Made by a program: the position numbers and the translations under genes. A stretch of DNA of 64,000 bases from Tomocerus qinae. Its lineage: Eukaryota > Arthropoda > Collembola > Entomobryomorpha > Tomoceridae. A model generated the notes under the pieces. It made no database searches. It saw nothing but the letters and a program-made list of their open reading frames with translations, and was not told the DNA's origin. The stretch is taken from the NCBI GenBank assembly GCA_020055645.1, contig CM034546.1, forward strand, positions 82,832,001 through 82,896,000, written 5' to 3'. Numbering within the stretch: position 1 is the stretch's first letter; each line of letters opens with the position of its first letter. Below are positions 11,819 through 23,324 of this stretch, in pieces.

Positions 11819-12278
11819 TCAACCAGAGTCCACATAATATCCATTTATTAGCTGCTGCTATTAATTTCGGTATTCATCGTCAGGCAGGCTACAATAAATG
11901 TTTTTTACAAATTAAGATTTAGATTGAAATTATATTATACGGGTGATTACAATATATGGACAACTGTCAAAAATTCTTATAACTACTTAATGATTATAGT
12001 AAAATGGATACCATTAGTAAATACCTTTTACGAAGAGTAGTGGATAACTTTGTGTGTGGTCCTTTAATATTGTTTACATTATAAATCAAAAATAATCAAA
12101 AATAATTTGAAATATGAGTACACGTACTCATTTGCCGAATTGTAAATAAAGAATGACAAACAACAATTTATCCTTCCCTCCTATACTTCGCTCCACACTG
12201 AGATAGGCTCACTATTCTATCGCGCTACTTATAACAACACCACAACCATATTATGGCTAATTAGACAAAACTTATTTC
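11819..12278. other. Intron or spacer between transposase and reverse transcriptase
   Basis: No coding signal. If transposase and protease parts are one gene, this is the start of a 3.6-kb intron (to 15455) carrying a Penelope-like insertion and a foldback element. Confidence 0.4.
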
Positions 12279-13395
12279 TCATTTACGTCTAGTGTAATTA
12301 AACAATGAATTTACTTTAGAAAAGCTTACTCTAATGTCTACTGACTGTATAACAGATTTAAATTCTTCATTAGGACATTTTTGTTGTTCTTCTATCAGTG
12401 ATTGACGTACTAAATCACTGTAATTATAAATAGAATTATAGTAAGGCATTACAACATATACAGCATTACTTATGGTTTCGAGCGAATGTAGAAACTGCAT
12501 GTCTATCATGGGCATATTACTAAGAATTTCAGGGATATGTATTTTAAGATTATTATATAATAATACCTTCTTAGGAATTAACAGTGATTCCCTAGAAATA
12601 CATGACAGTTTTTCCCCCGCTTCGTTTAAAATTTTTTCTGGATACATTCTTAGCCTAAACTTGTTCATTAGTAACATCATTTCACTATGTACATCTGATT
12701 TATTACTACATGATCGTATTATACGTAAACCCTGAGCAAAAGGAATAGAGTTAAGGAGACATTTTCTATGGTTTGATAAGTAGTGCAACGGTTGGGATTT
12801 AGACATTGGCTTCCGAAACAGCTTAGTATATAACATATTATTTTCATCTAAGTTAATTTCTAAATCCAGAAATGTCATTTTTTCATCATGAGACTCAAAA
12901 GTGAACTTTAGGAAGTTATGCTGAAACTTATCTTTTAACCATGCATCACAATTTTCAATTTCTGTTACATCTAAGATTAAGAAAATGTCATCCAGAAATC
13001 GCTTGTGAAAAACAATTTCTGGATTATTTATAAATATACTCTTAAGCTCATGGTATACAGTAATATTGGCTATAGGTACTGAAGCTGCTCCACCCATCTG
13101 AATACCCTTGTATTGATAAAAGTAATTACTGTCAAATTCAAGGAAACTATAATCTAAACTTAAATCTGGTAGTTTTCTAAATTGTTGTATAGTAACATCA
13201 AACGGAAATAGTAATTTATCTCGGTAATTTTTATAAGCATCGCAACAGTGAGCTTTACAAACACTTAAGATTAAATTTGTATATAATGCTACTATGTCAA
13301 TTGTTACTAGTTTATATTCTCGACTCGGATCAAGCTTTATATGGTCTAATAAAATTAATAAGTGAGTCGAATCTAAAATTACATTTTTTATAATT
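12279..13395 (-). pseudogene. Penelope-like reverse transcriptase, 5' truncated
   Basis: The open frame begins after a TAA near 13397 and runs to the stop at 12279, about 370 codons. RT motif A is visible as VTIDIVALYTNL, the B region as KGIQMGGAASVPIAN, the catalytic box as RFLDDIFLI, and the motif that follows as FLDLEINLDE then LFRKPMSKSQPLHYLSNH. This string is typical of Penelope-like elements. The N-terminal part is missing and there is no GIY-YIG nuclease domain before or after the stop. It lies antisense inside the transposase/protease gene. It may be a dead copy or an endonuclease-lacking (Athena-type) lineage. No frameshift is seen in what remains. Confidence 0.8.
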
Positions 13396-14473
13396 TACCT
13401 AGGTATCTAACTTTTTGTGATTGAAATTAATTGAATTATATCAAAATAAGCCTTTATAGGTTGCTCGGATGGGTGGAAGAAATGTAAAAAAGTCGCCTGA
13501 AATGGAACTCTGATTTCTATTGTAGAAATACGTTAATGTATTCCATGCAGGTAAAACGACAAGCCATTCTTGCCAATTGTAGAATTACTAGGCTCCCAGT
13601 AAAATTTAGCAAATTTAGAAAGGTAGGCGTCCAGCAACCATTAGCAAAATTTATAAATAATTGTAAAAATTCCACCACTTGTCACATAACAGAACACTTT
13701 TCACGCAGATGAGATTGTTGATTAAAGTCAATCCGGTAACTCATTTCGTTGGAAGAGGAAGTGGGCATGTGCATTTTGTTATTTTGCCTTTAAGGAACGT
13801 GCACGTATTACGGGTGCAGTTGATGGGAGAAGGAGGTACCTAAAAGTGTTACAGTCAGCATTTACGTTACAGGGGTTTTGCGTTACACAATAAATGCAGG
13901 TCACCCAGGCTCTCCTACGGGACTTACATAAATTCATAGTTAGGTTAGTAAATTTATTGGTTTATCTCAGTCTGTGATTATAATATAGAGATATGTATCA
14001 ATTGATTTTTGTAATGATCTGACTATATTATTAAGTAAACTAAAACATTAATTAGTGAACAGACGAACGAATTTTAAAATTATTTTTACTGTAATGACTC
14101 ATCTACTTTTTCTCATTGGATAATTTTTTTATTTTGAAAATTAATGTGCAGCTTTACAGCACATTATCGTATGTTTAAGTAGTAAAATAAAACACAATAA
14201 ACCAATAAGAAAGGGGGTCATAATTTTAGCTAAAAATCCAATATTTATACAAATATATTTTTTAATCGCCCTGCTATTGTTTATTTTACCAATTTCGTCG
14301 ATTATAGTCTTTCGCATATTATTCAATACAAGAGTCTTCATTTTCGAGTGTTTTTTATCATTACCGTGGTAATACCAATTAATAAAAATACATCTTATGG
14401 TAAGAATGGCGATTTGTAGCGAGTAGTGAGTGCAGGGCACACAAGCCATACTCTCTCAATCATCCAAGGGAGA
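13396..14473. other. No gene recognised
   Basis: Non-coding in all frames by inspection. The reading frame at 14141-14449 minus has no family features and looks like chance. Confidence 0.5.
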
Positions 14474-15113
14474 CAATTTTCAAATCCAAACGGAAATGAA
14501 TATGGTGGATGCATTTTTTAAATTGACATCAGAACACAGAATTCCATGGCAAAAAGTTTAATGATTTTCATAAAGCATTCTCAAGGGAAATTGGAAGTGT
14601 ACTATTGGACTATTATAACACTACTGCATTATAATTTACACTAATTTTTAATTATATACAAAACATTTTTGATATTTTGTAATTGTAAGTTGAAAGTAAA
14701 TACACTATATAGCTTGTATTATTTAAGAGATAGTGACTAACTATGCAGAATCGACAATCAAGTTTCGATGTCGACCATTGCTCCTTTCAGCAAGCAAAGC
14801 TAGTCTAGTCTTATGATTCTCATAAATACTTTCCTTTTCACAATTGGAAAGTTAATTGTATTATTTCATAGGGTGTAATTGTGCAATGCAAAGTAATTGC
14901 ATTAAAGCTTAAGATGATGATAAAAATATGCTAAAGTGTAAGTCCACATCACAAGTCTAAAATTCGGATTTCATGTTGCATTGATTTGCAAGATTTTGCA
15001 GCTTTGATGCAATAAGTTTTCCCCCTGAGAAGGTTTTATGAAAATCGTATAACAATTTGCCATGGAATTCACCAATAGGAAGAGATATTCATTTCTGTTT
15101 AGATTTAGAGACA
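14474..15113. mobile_element. Degenerate TIR element, same family as 6390-7373
   Basis: The left end CAAATCCAAACGGAAATGAATA with CAGAATTCCATGGCAAA, and the right end with the reverse of GAATTCCATGGCAAA and GAAATGAATATCTC. The arms are more diverged than in the 6390 copy. Non-coding interior. Confidence 0.65.
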
Positions 15114-15455
15114 GAATTTACTGAAAGATGTATTGCATATTTTCCAAAAATTAATGGAATTAATATTTTTATTTAAATACTTAATTTAATTATCGTTACA
15201 AGTTAAATTACCTTTCAGTTAGTTACTAAATGTACATATTTAATTGATCAATTAGTCAAATTGTAGCGAAACAACAAAATTATTTTGCGTAAAATGCTGT
15301 ACATAAATTAAATAAATATTATTTCGGCCATTTTTACCAATTATGATATTCACTAGCAATTTTTACGGCGGGGCTTTTAACGTTAAATACTATAAACTAT
15401 TTATCAGTGAAAAGTGACAAATAATATTTAGCACTTTTTTTGTTTGTTTCTCTAG

Positions 15456-15738
15456 AAAACCTTCTACTGGGGATGACGTTCCCGAGATTTGGGGTGATAA
15501 AAGAAGGCGTGACTTGCGCAAATATGGAAGACACTTTTGTCCAAAATCTGCACAAAAAACAGTTCAATCTGACTCCAATCATAGCAAAGAAATATACGAA
15601 GATCGATGTTTAGAACTTCATCAAAATGAGCCAAAGGGAGCAGAGGATGATAGTACAACAATAGAGAACGAATTTCAATATTGTGAGGACCCTTTAGTTT
15701 TCACCCAACAGGACCTAGACGAAATTGATGGTGATTAA
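15456..15738 (+). CDS. Linker exon between transposase and Ulp1 modules
   Basis: Opens at acceptor GTTTCTCTAG with an in-frame segment PSTGDDVPEIWGDKRRRDLR, then KYGRHFCPKSAQKTVQ and an acidic end FTQQDLDEIDGD before a stop. I recognise no domain. It is probably the acidic/basic linker that follows the catalytic Glu in this gene type. The terminal stop may be real or be skipped by an unseen donor. Confidence 0.5.
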
Positions 15739-16323
15739 ATTAAGACTGCTATATGTTTGGCAAAACCCAGTTAGGGAACAATTATTAAAATATAAACTCA
15801 AAATATAAAATATATTTAGAATTATTTCTGTAGGTATATTTGCCTTTCCTTTGGTAAGCTTATTAGAAAGAAAATATATTTATTCCTCGTTTGGTAAACC
15901 AATCACTATGAATTTGTCTTACTGGATTTTTCCAAACTGACCCAATGTTAACGTGGTGCTAAGTGGTGACCAAATTAACAAAAGTAATTTGGAATTACTA
16001 GTGCTGTACTGTTCAAATGAAGATTTATCAGATGATTTCTCACATAAAATCTGGACTATTGAAAAACCGCAAAAGTGTTAAATCCAAAAATTTGTTTAGA
16101 AAATACGATCACTAAAATGTATTGTCGCTATCACGCACCACACCTTTCCCTTCAATCTTGGTTTGATTGCCTACAGCAAATATTATTATTAATCAATATC
16201 CTTTTTTTAGAATTAGAAAACAAACAGACGATAAACCAGAAAGACAAAAGCGACACCTTGCTTCCAAATTCACAGTTCTAAAAAACAACAGAAAGTACAA
16301 TCATCAGGTAAGAAATAAGAAAT
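15739..16323. other. Intron or decayed linker
   Basis: Mostly non-coding. A plus-strand stretch at about 15945-16075 reads VVLSGDQINKSNLELLVLYC then SNEDLSDDF, which has coding-like composition and could be another exon, but nothing independent supports it. Confidence 0.35.
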
Positions 16324-16534
16324 ATGCAAGTAAAAATTATAAAAATCGTCTTCATACACCGTTTATGCAGTTTTAAACGAAATTTGATTGTACTACAAAT
16401 AGAAAGTAAACTAAATGGAAAAAACACCCAAGCAAATGAAATGATTTTTGGAAATAATTGCAAAATTAAAAACAAGCCGGCAATAAAATCCGATGAACTG
16501 GTTCAGTCCATGAACATATTAAAAGTTGAAAAAG
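16324..16534 (+). CDS. Linker exon before first Ulp1 module
   Basis: Open frame ending KSDELVQSMNILKVEKG at a good donor G|GTACGT. The next exon starts at 16612 after CTCATTTTAG and the split valine codon joins in frame across a 77-bp intron. The upstream border is uncertain. Confidence 0.5.
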
Positions 16535-16611
16535 GTACGTGCCATAATATTAAATGCGTTTTGGGTACCTTTACTTCTTTCCATCAAAATAATGAAGTAT
16601 ACTCATTTTAG

Positions 16612-17357
16612 TTTCAAAAGAAAAAGAAAATTTTAATGACTCATATAAACACTTGGAACTTGAAGATTTGTATCAAATGTTGCCCGATAAACCTGAAGAT
16701 TTGCCTGCATAAATTTGTTGCCGTGCTGGTCCTGAACTAATTTATTTAAGTGATGTTGCAACCTTGGTACCTAATGAATGGGTTGCAAGCTCTGTGATAT
16801 CGGCTTGTTTCCAGTTTATGCGAGCAGATTATTGTGACACAAAGAGAAAAATTGTAATTCAAATTGGTTCCCATGATATGGTCAGTTGTATTCAGGACAA
16901 GAATGAAAATTCTTTAATATGGAATACATTTGAAGAATGCTTGAAGCACATAACCAATAACGCGGAAGTTTTACTCGTGCCAATTTTATTAATTAATCAT
17001 TGGGTATTGGTGCAAATGAATATCAAAAAGAGGGAGATGCTGTTTTATGATTCAAAAATAAGTTTGGGATATCATCAATACTACTATACTGCCGCTCAAC
17101 ACTTAGCAAATATATTGCAAGACAAATTGAAAATCGAGGAATGGAGGATATCAATACCTCAAATTTTGCAACAAATGTCAAATCATGAGTGTGGGTATTT
17201 TATTATTGAGGTAGCAGAGAAAATATTAATGGGATCTAACCCCATGTTGGACAAAAGCAGTATGAAAAATTACCGAGCCAAAACCATGCGATATATATTA
17301 CAAAAATTTGGTGCTGAGGCTGAACATCTATTGAAAAATACTGAAGAAAAATACTGA
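16612..17357 (+). pseudogene. Ulp1-like (C48) cysteine protease module A, with in-frame stop
   Basis: SUMO-protease fold module. The catalytic series is visible: His in LINHWVLVQMN, Asp in MLFYDSKIS, and Gln six residues before Cys in QQMSNHECGYF. A substrate-entry segment PELIYLSDVATLVPNEWV aligns to module B. A TAA at 16710-16712 interrupts the conserved start (EDLPA, stop, ICCRAGPE) while the frame continues intact on both sides for over 200 codons. The triad is complete, so the stop is probably recent. Module B (17665-18545) is a tandem paralogue about 30 percent identical. Confidence 0.85.
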
Positions 17358-17625
17358 CCACAGGCTTTTTCAAAATGTAAAACGAGTGAACGCAAGCTAT
17401 AAGAGAAAGCGAACATTAAGAAATAAAAGATTTATAGAATGGGACAAAATAAATAAGAGCATCTTATCGAAACTTGAAAAAGAAAATCCAATGGAAAAAA
17501 TAGGACTAAATCAAAAGTTAGATGTTTCACAAAAACCAATGACGGAAAAAACGGTATTTTCAGCTATTACTAAAACTTTTTTAGACTTTAAACATTTATT
17601 CAATTTTTTAAAATGTCATGCATAG
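17358..17625 (+). CDS. Basic linker between the two protease modules
   Basis: Reads NASYKRKRTLRNKRFIEWDK and KEKENPMEKIGLNQKLD-like lysine-rich sequence ending KTVFSAITKTFLDF. It is one frame off module A and is followed by an intron-like stretch ending TTTCACAG at 17664. No known domain. Confidence 0.4.
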
Positions 17626-17664
17626 CTTTAATAATGATTAAAATATAAAAAATTTATTTCACAG

Positions 17665-18545
17665 CGACTGATTTTGGAAATTTGGACACTATTAATTCAA
17701 CAACAGACTATGAAAAATATTCTTCGGAAGAATTGCGACGTATGCTGCCCAGCATTATTGAAGATCCGTACAATGTGTGCCATAAAATAGGATGGGAAGA
17801 AATATACTTGCATAATATTGCTAGTTTACTTCCAAAGGCTTGGTTGGACGACTCACTAATTGACTGTTGTCTCCTATTGTTTCAAGAGGACTCTCGGCAA
17901 CCGCATATCCAAGTAGCATCATCAAAATTATGTCAATTGACAAACCAAAACATTTGGATCTCTAATGATATGACGGTTAAATATTTGACTCATGAGGCAA
18001 AACAAATAATTGTTCCCATTTTACTTTTAAATCATTGGGTATTGATAGTTGCTGATGTTTTGAATTTAAAATTAACTATTTTTAATTCGCTGAACCACAA
18101 AATGTATGGTAAATACTATAGTAAAGTGAAAGAGACTTTGACTAAAGTTTTTAGACACAAATTCAATATTTTTAAATGGACTTTAGTGAAAGCCAAACCT
18201 ACTTTTATTCAGAAATCGCACCATGAATGTGGATTATACGTTCTTGCCAAAGCACGCCATGTAATTGAAGGTGAAAATAGTTCTGAAATTGATACAGATA
18301 ATATCCATAAATACAGAGGTATATTAATGCGATACGTCCTTCAAAAATGTAATATCAGTTCTATGAATGATTTCATCGATACAAAAGGAGGTAAGGATAT
18401 GTTCCTAAAAGTTCGAAGTGAAAACGACCGGTGCCATAAATTATCCCAGGAACGACAGAGTCAAAGCAATTTATGGTGTAGAATAGATCAACCAATTCAA
18501 AAAAAGGATGGGATATTTGACCAAAATATAATTAATTTAGATTAA
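17665..18545 (+). CDS. Ulp1-like (C48) cysteine protease module B
   Basis: The exon opens after acceptor ATTTATTTCACAG and reads 293 codons to a TAA with no break. Conserved parts are EEIYLHNIASLLPKAWLDDS, His in LLNHWVLIVAD, and QKSHHECGLYVLAKA with Gln six residues before the catalytic Cys. The acidic member of the triad is replaced: LTIFNSLNH has Asn where module A has Asp in FYDS. Some C48 peptidases tolerate Asn. The C-terminus (VRSENDRCHKLSQERQ) is polar and unrecognised. Such domains are carried by several DNA transposon families, and the likely target is a SUMO-like protein. I infer it is the last exon of the transposase gene. Confidence 0.85.
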
Positions 18546-20754
18546 CGTTGTTAAGGTAATATCAACGTAACAAACTTTTATTAGCTGCTAATTTGCACCA
18601 GAGAAATGTAAATCAATTTTTATTGTACGGCTAAAATACATAAACTTAATGCAATTATAAATATTACACTCTTGATATATAAATCATTGTCAATTAAATG
18701 TGATGAAAATTATTAGTAAGTTGTTTTTAATAATAGTAATACTGGTATTCAATGCAGCTATAACAAATCAATTTAACGTCCTCTTTTGCATGAATATTTC
18801 AGATAAAAGGCTACCTGGTTATGTTTTTGACTAGTATTAATGGTAATATATGCATGGATATTATATTATACATTATTTGATGATACCTATATAAATCAAG
18901 CTGCAGCTGTTTACCTATAACAAATACCATAACATTACGGTTTTAAATAAAATTTATGGGTTAAGAAATTTTTGTAAAGTGGCTTAATCTTCAGGATTAA
19001 ATTCGGTTTATACAAATAAAGTGCTTCCGTTCACTAAATCAGGTTAAATGTTTGATTAATTATTAACCACTTAAAATGCAATCGATTTTAACCTCACTAA
19101 TTTAGAAAATTTAAATATAAGTTAGCTTGAGGCTAATATAAACCGTAGGGTTATAGTTATGATGTTTCTTATGTTTAGCCTCCATCATAACTACTCATGG
19201 ATATGGCTGATAAAATTAGATAGAGCAGCTTAAAGTAGAACGCCTTTTATGATGCATTATTAAAAAATGCATTACTTATAAAGACAGATAGGCATTTCTT
19301 TAAAAAAAATTAATTCAAAATAAAGTACAACACAAGAAATAAATAACAGCAGACGTAGGAAAATAAATTTCGGCACGATCAGAAGTTAAGCATGAGATAT
19401 TGTTGATCTAAATATGTCTTTGTTTGAGGTAGATTATTAAGTCGTCAGTAGTACTTTATATGAATGTCCAATCTGCTTCTGTCCGTCCTCCTAAGCAACT
19501 GGATGACTCAATCAAGAACTGATTAAGGTAATAACTGTTGAAACTGTTGGAATATGTTATGCATATTTCTCTTGCGTCTGCCCAGTTACAATAAATTCAT
19601 TTTTTACACTGATACATTATCACGGAATTTTTTCAACGAAATATTACAATATTATCGCAATATTTTTTTTGTTCCTGCCTAGTTATACGCAGTTCATCTT
19701 TTACATTCATACCTTCTCAAGGAATATTTTCAGTGCTCAATTCCACTTCATGGTTATACACGGAGAAAAGTGTTCACTTTTTCGAATTTTGGCAGCTAAA
19801 AGTAGTTCATGAACTTTTCAATTCTTTTCAAAATTCGCCGTTTCGAAATTTTTGAGGAGGTCTACTTGACAGGTAGATAGATAAGAACATTTTCTAGAAG
19901 ACACTAGTTTCATTAAATGATTCATAAAAGTCGTCAAAAACATTTATTTTTTGAAGAAGAGATTTTTAAAAGAAAAACTTTTGTATCTCCAAAATTTCGA
20001 TTTGATTTGTTTACGACTTAACTACCAAAAGTTTGGTAGGTAAGTAGAGAATATACTCTAGCCAGTTACCCAAAAAGGGATTTGGAAATAATTGTTTCTC
20101 CAAAATTTTTTTTAATTTTTAACACGCCATGAAACAAGCGTATAAAAATGTTCATATCTACCTGACTGTCAATTTAAACAAGAATTGAATGAGAAGTTTT
20201 GGAGCTGTCGCTGTCAATCAAAACGACCTCTACGAAAATTTGAGCACACGATTTTCCGAATAGTGTATTAAAGAAAAGGTGCACTTCTAAATAATTATGT
20301 TTAATAAAGTTTTTTTGGCTACCAAACTTTGAAACTGAAATTCAAAAATGACTCGTTCACTGCTCACTCCAATGCATTCAAAGACATTAACTTTTCTACG
20401 TAATCTAAGGATCGAAATTGATTTCACGTTTAAAAATGGACATGTAATAATATTTATGTTAAAATGTAGTGTGATAGTCTATTCGATAGAAAAAGGTCTC
20501 ACTTTTCAGCTATCTGTCCAGAGTGATCACTTTCTTTTTAAAAATGGGATCTCGGTCTGTCGTTTTCAAAACATTTGAATTGAACTCTATGCATTTCGTT
20601 CGGCCCTTTCATATTGAAGGTGATACACCTATGAATCAATTTTAATACCCTCACCTCATGTTACCTATGGGGTATTAACTTCAAAATTTAAAACTTTCTA
20701 CCTAACTGATGCACGTGAAAAAACAACAGTATTAACATTCGAAATACCGAAATT
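18546..20754. other. Inner spacer of the large element, no gene recognised
   Basis: About 2.2 kb of AT-rich sequence with no coding similarity. A weak inverted pair (GACAGGTAGATA near 19875 and its reverse near 20165) is the only structure I see. Confidence 0.5.
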
Positions 20755-20845
20755 TATTTTTACATTTTCATGTAGTTTAATTTCCAAATTAAAAAACGTA
20801 CGCTATAATTACTGATACTGCAGAATAATACTAATAATAACATTT
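20755..20845. repeat. Isolated fragment of the 167-bp satellite
   Basis: Contains GTACGCTATAATTACTGATA then CTGCAGAATAATAC, matching the monomer of array 23325-25068 in the same orientation. It lies on the inner side of the 19-bp array. Confidence 0.75.
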
Positions 20846-20884
20846 TCCAAATGCTTAAAATAGTTTCCAATGTATGGAATCTAT

Positions 20885-22846
20885 GTCCAATCCTGGAAAC
20901 TATTTCCAATCCTGGAAACTATTTCCAAATTTGGAAACTATTTCCAATCCTGGAAACTATTTCCAAATTTGGAAACTATTTCCAATCCTGGAAACTATTT
21001 CCAATCCTGGAAACTATTTCCAATCCTGGAAACTATTTCCAATCCTGGAAACTATTTCCAATCCTGGAAACTATTTCCAATCCTGGAAACTATTTCCAAT
21101 CCTGGAAACTATTTCCAATCCTGGAAACTATTTCCAATCCTGGAAACTATTTCCAATCCTGGAAACTATTTCCAATCCTGGAAACTATTTCCAATCCTGG
21201 AAACTATTTCCAATCCTGGAAACTATTTCCAATCCTGGAAACTATTTCCAATCCTGGAAACTATTTCCAATCCTGGAAACTATTTCCAATCCTGGAAACT
21301 ATTTCCAATCCTGGAAACTATTTCCAATCCTGGAAACTATTTCCAATCCTGGAAACTATTTCCAATCCTGGAAACTATTTCCAATCCTGGAAACTATTTC
21401 CAATCCTGGAAACTATTTCCAATCCTGGAAACTATTTCCAATCCTGGAAACTATTTCCAATCCTGGAAACTATTTCCAATCCTGGAAACTATTTCCAATC
21501 CTGGAAACTATTTCCAATCCTGGAAACTATTTCCAATCCTGGAAACTATTTCCAATCCTGGAAACTATTTCCAATCCTGGAAACTATTTCCAATCCTGGA
21601 AACTATTTCCAATCCTGGAAACTATTTCCAATCCTGGAAACTATTTCCAATCCTGGAAACTATTTCCAATCCTGGAAACTATTTCCAATCCTGGAAACTA
21701 TTTCCAATCCTGGAAACTATTTCCAATCCTGGAAACTATTTCCAATCCTGGAAACTATTTCCAATCCTGGAAACTATTTCCAATCCTGGAAACTATTTCC
21801 AATCCTGGAAACTATTTCCAATCCTGGAAACTATTTCCAATCCTGGAAACTATTTCCAATCCTGGAAACTATTTCCAATCCTGGAAACTATTTCCAATCC
21901 TGGAAACTATTTCCAATCCTGGAAACTATTTCCAATCCTGGAAACTATTTCCAATCCTGGAAACTATTTCCAATCCTGGAAACTATTTCCAATCCTGGAA
22001 ACTATTTCCAATCCTGGAAACTATTTCCAATCCTGGAAACTATTTCCAATCCTGGAAACTATTTCCAATCCTGGAAACTATTTCCAATCCTGGAAACTAT
22101 TTCCAATCCTGGAAACTATTTCCAATCCTGGAAACTATTTCCAATCCTGGAAACTATTTCCAATCCTGGAAACTATTTCCAATCCTGGAAACTATTTCCA
22201 ATCCTGGAAACTATTTCCAATCCTGGAAACTATTTCCAATCCTGGAAACTATTTCCAATCCTGGAAACTATTTCCAATCCTGGAAACTATTTCCAATCCT
22301 GGAAACTATTTCCAATCCTGGAAACTATTTCCAATCCTGGAAACTATTTCCAATCCTGGAAACTATTTCCAATCCTGGAAACTATTTCCAATCCTGGAAA
22401 CTATTTCCAATCCTGGAAACTATTTCCAATCCTGGAAACTATTTCCAATCCTGGAAACTATTTCCAATCCTGGAAACTATTTCCAATCCTGGAAACTATT
22501 TCCAATCCTGGAAACTATTTCCAATCCTGGAAACTATTTCCAATCCTGAAACTATTTCCAATCCTGGAAACTATTTCCAATCCTGGAAACTATTTCCAAT
22601 CCTGGAAACTATTTCCAATCCTGGAAACTATTTCCAATCCTGGAAACTATTTCCAATCCTGGAAACTATTTCCAATCCTGGAAACTATTTCCAATCCTGG
22701 AAACTATTTCCAATCCTGGAAACTATTTCCAATCCTGGAAACTATTTCCAATCCTGGAAACTATTTCCAATCCTGGAAACTATTTCCAATCCTGGAAACT
22801 ATTTCCAATCCTGGAAACTATTTCCAATCCTGGAAACTATTTCCAA
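20885..22846. repeat. Homogeneous 19-bp minisatellite, about 103 copies
   Basis: Unit TCCAATCCTGGAAACTATT. Only the first few units vary (CCAAATTTGG) and one unit at about 22540-22557 lacks a G. Because 19 is not divisible by three and the unit has no stop on this strand, all three plus frames stay open and spell the same 19-residue peptide repeat. The resulting 559-690 codon frames are artefacts of the repeat, not genes. Confidence 0.97.
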
Positions 22847-22859
22847 TAATTGGAATAAT

Positions 22860-23324
22860 TAGAAACCAAATCCAACACTTAAAAAGTGATTCCAGGACTT
22901 CGACAACCATTTCAGCACTATGAAACCATAACTAACATCGCAAATTATAGCATCAAACTCTTTTTTCCTTTAAAATTGAAACTTTACTTTAAATGTGTCT
23001 GTACAGAAAAATAACAAACATAAATACTAAATACGTAAAATTAAAAGTAAATTTAGTTTATAAAATTTTATGAAATTTCGACATTAGCATATCGTGTTAT
23101 TAAAACTATTTTATATATAAAATTTAAAATTCATACGCAAATTGTATGCTGAAAATATTTGGCCAACAAAATAATGGATTCTATATTTATATCTATACTG
23201 TAGTTAAGTAATTCATCAACAGAAATAGATTTATTTGGCACCTAACAAGTTAGCCCAAATTAAAAATCATTATTGGGACTTTAACAAATAAATTTCTAAT
23301 ATTTTGATGTATATTTATTTGCTC
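22860..23324. other. Spacer between minisatellite and satellite
   Basis: AT-rich, no gene and no repeat recognised. Confidence 0.5.

Noticed and set aside
13097..13097. ATG at 13097 as the true start of the reverse transcriptase
   Set aside because: RT motif A (VTIDIVALYTNL) lies upstream in the same open frame, so the ATG is internal.
19370..19420. Possible 5S rRNA-like stretch (GATCAGAAGTTAAGCATGAG)
   Set aside because: Only about 15 bases resemble the 5S internal region; the rest of the gene and its box elements are absent.
20851..22923. Open frames of 559-690 codons rich in NPGNYFQSWKLFPILET
   Set aside because: They only read through a 19-bp tandem repeat that is open in all three plus frames; start and end lie in flanking non-coding DNA.
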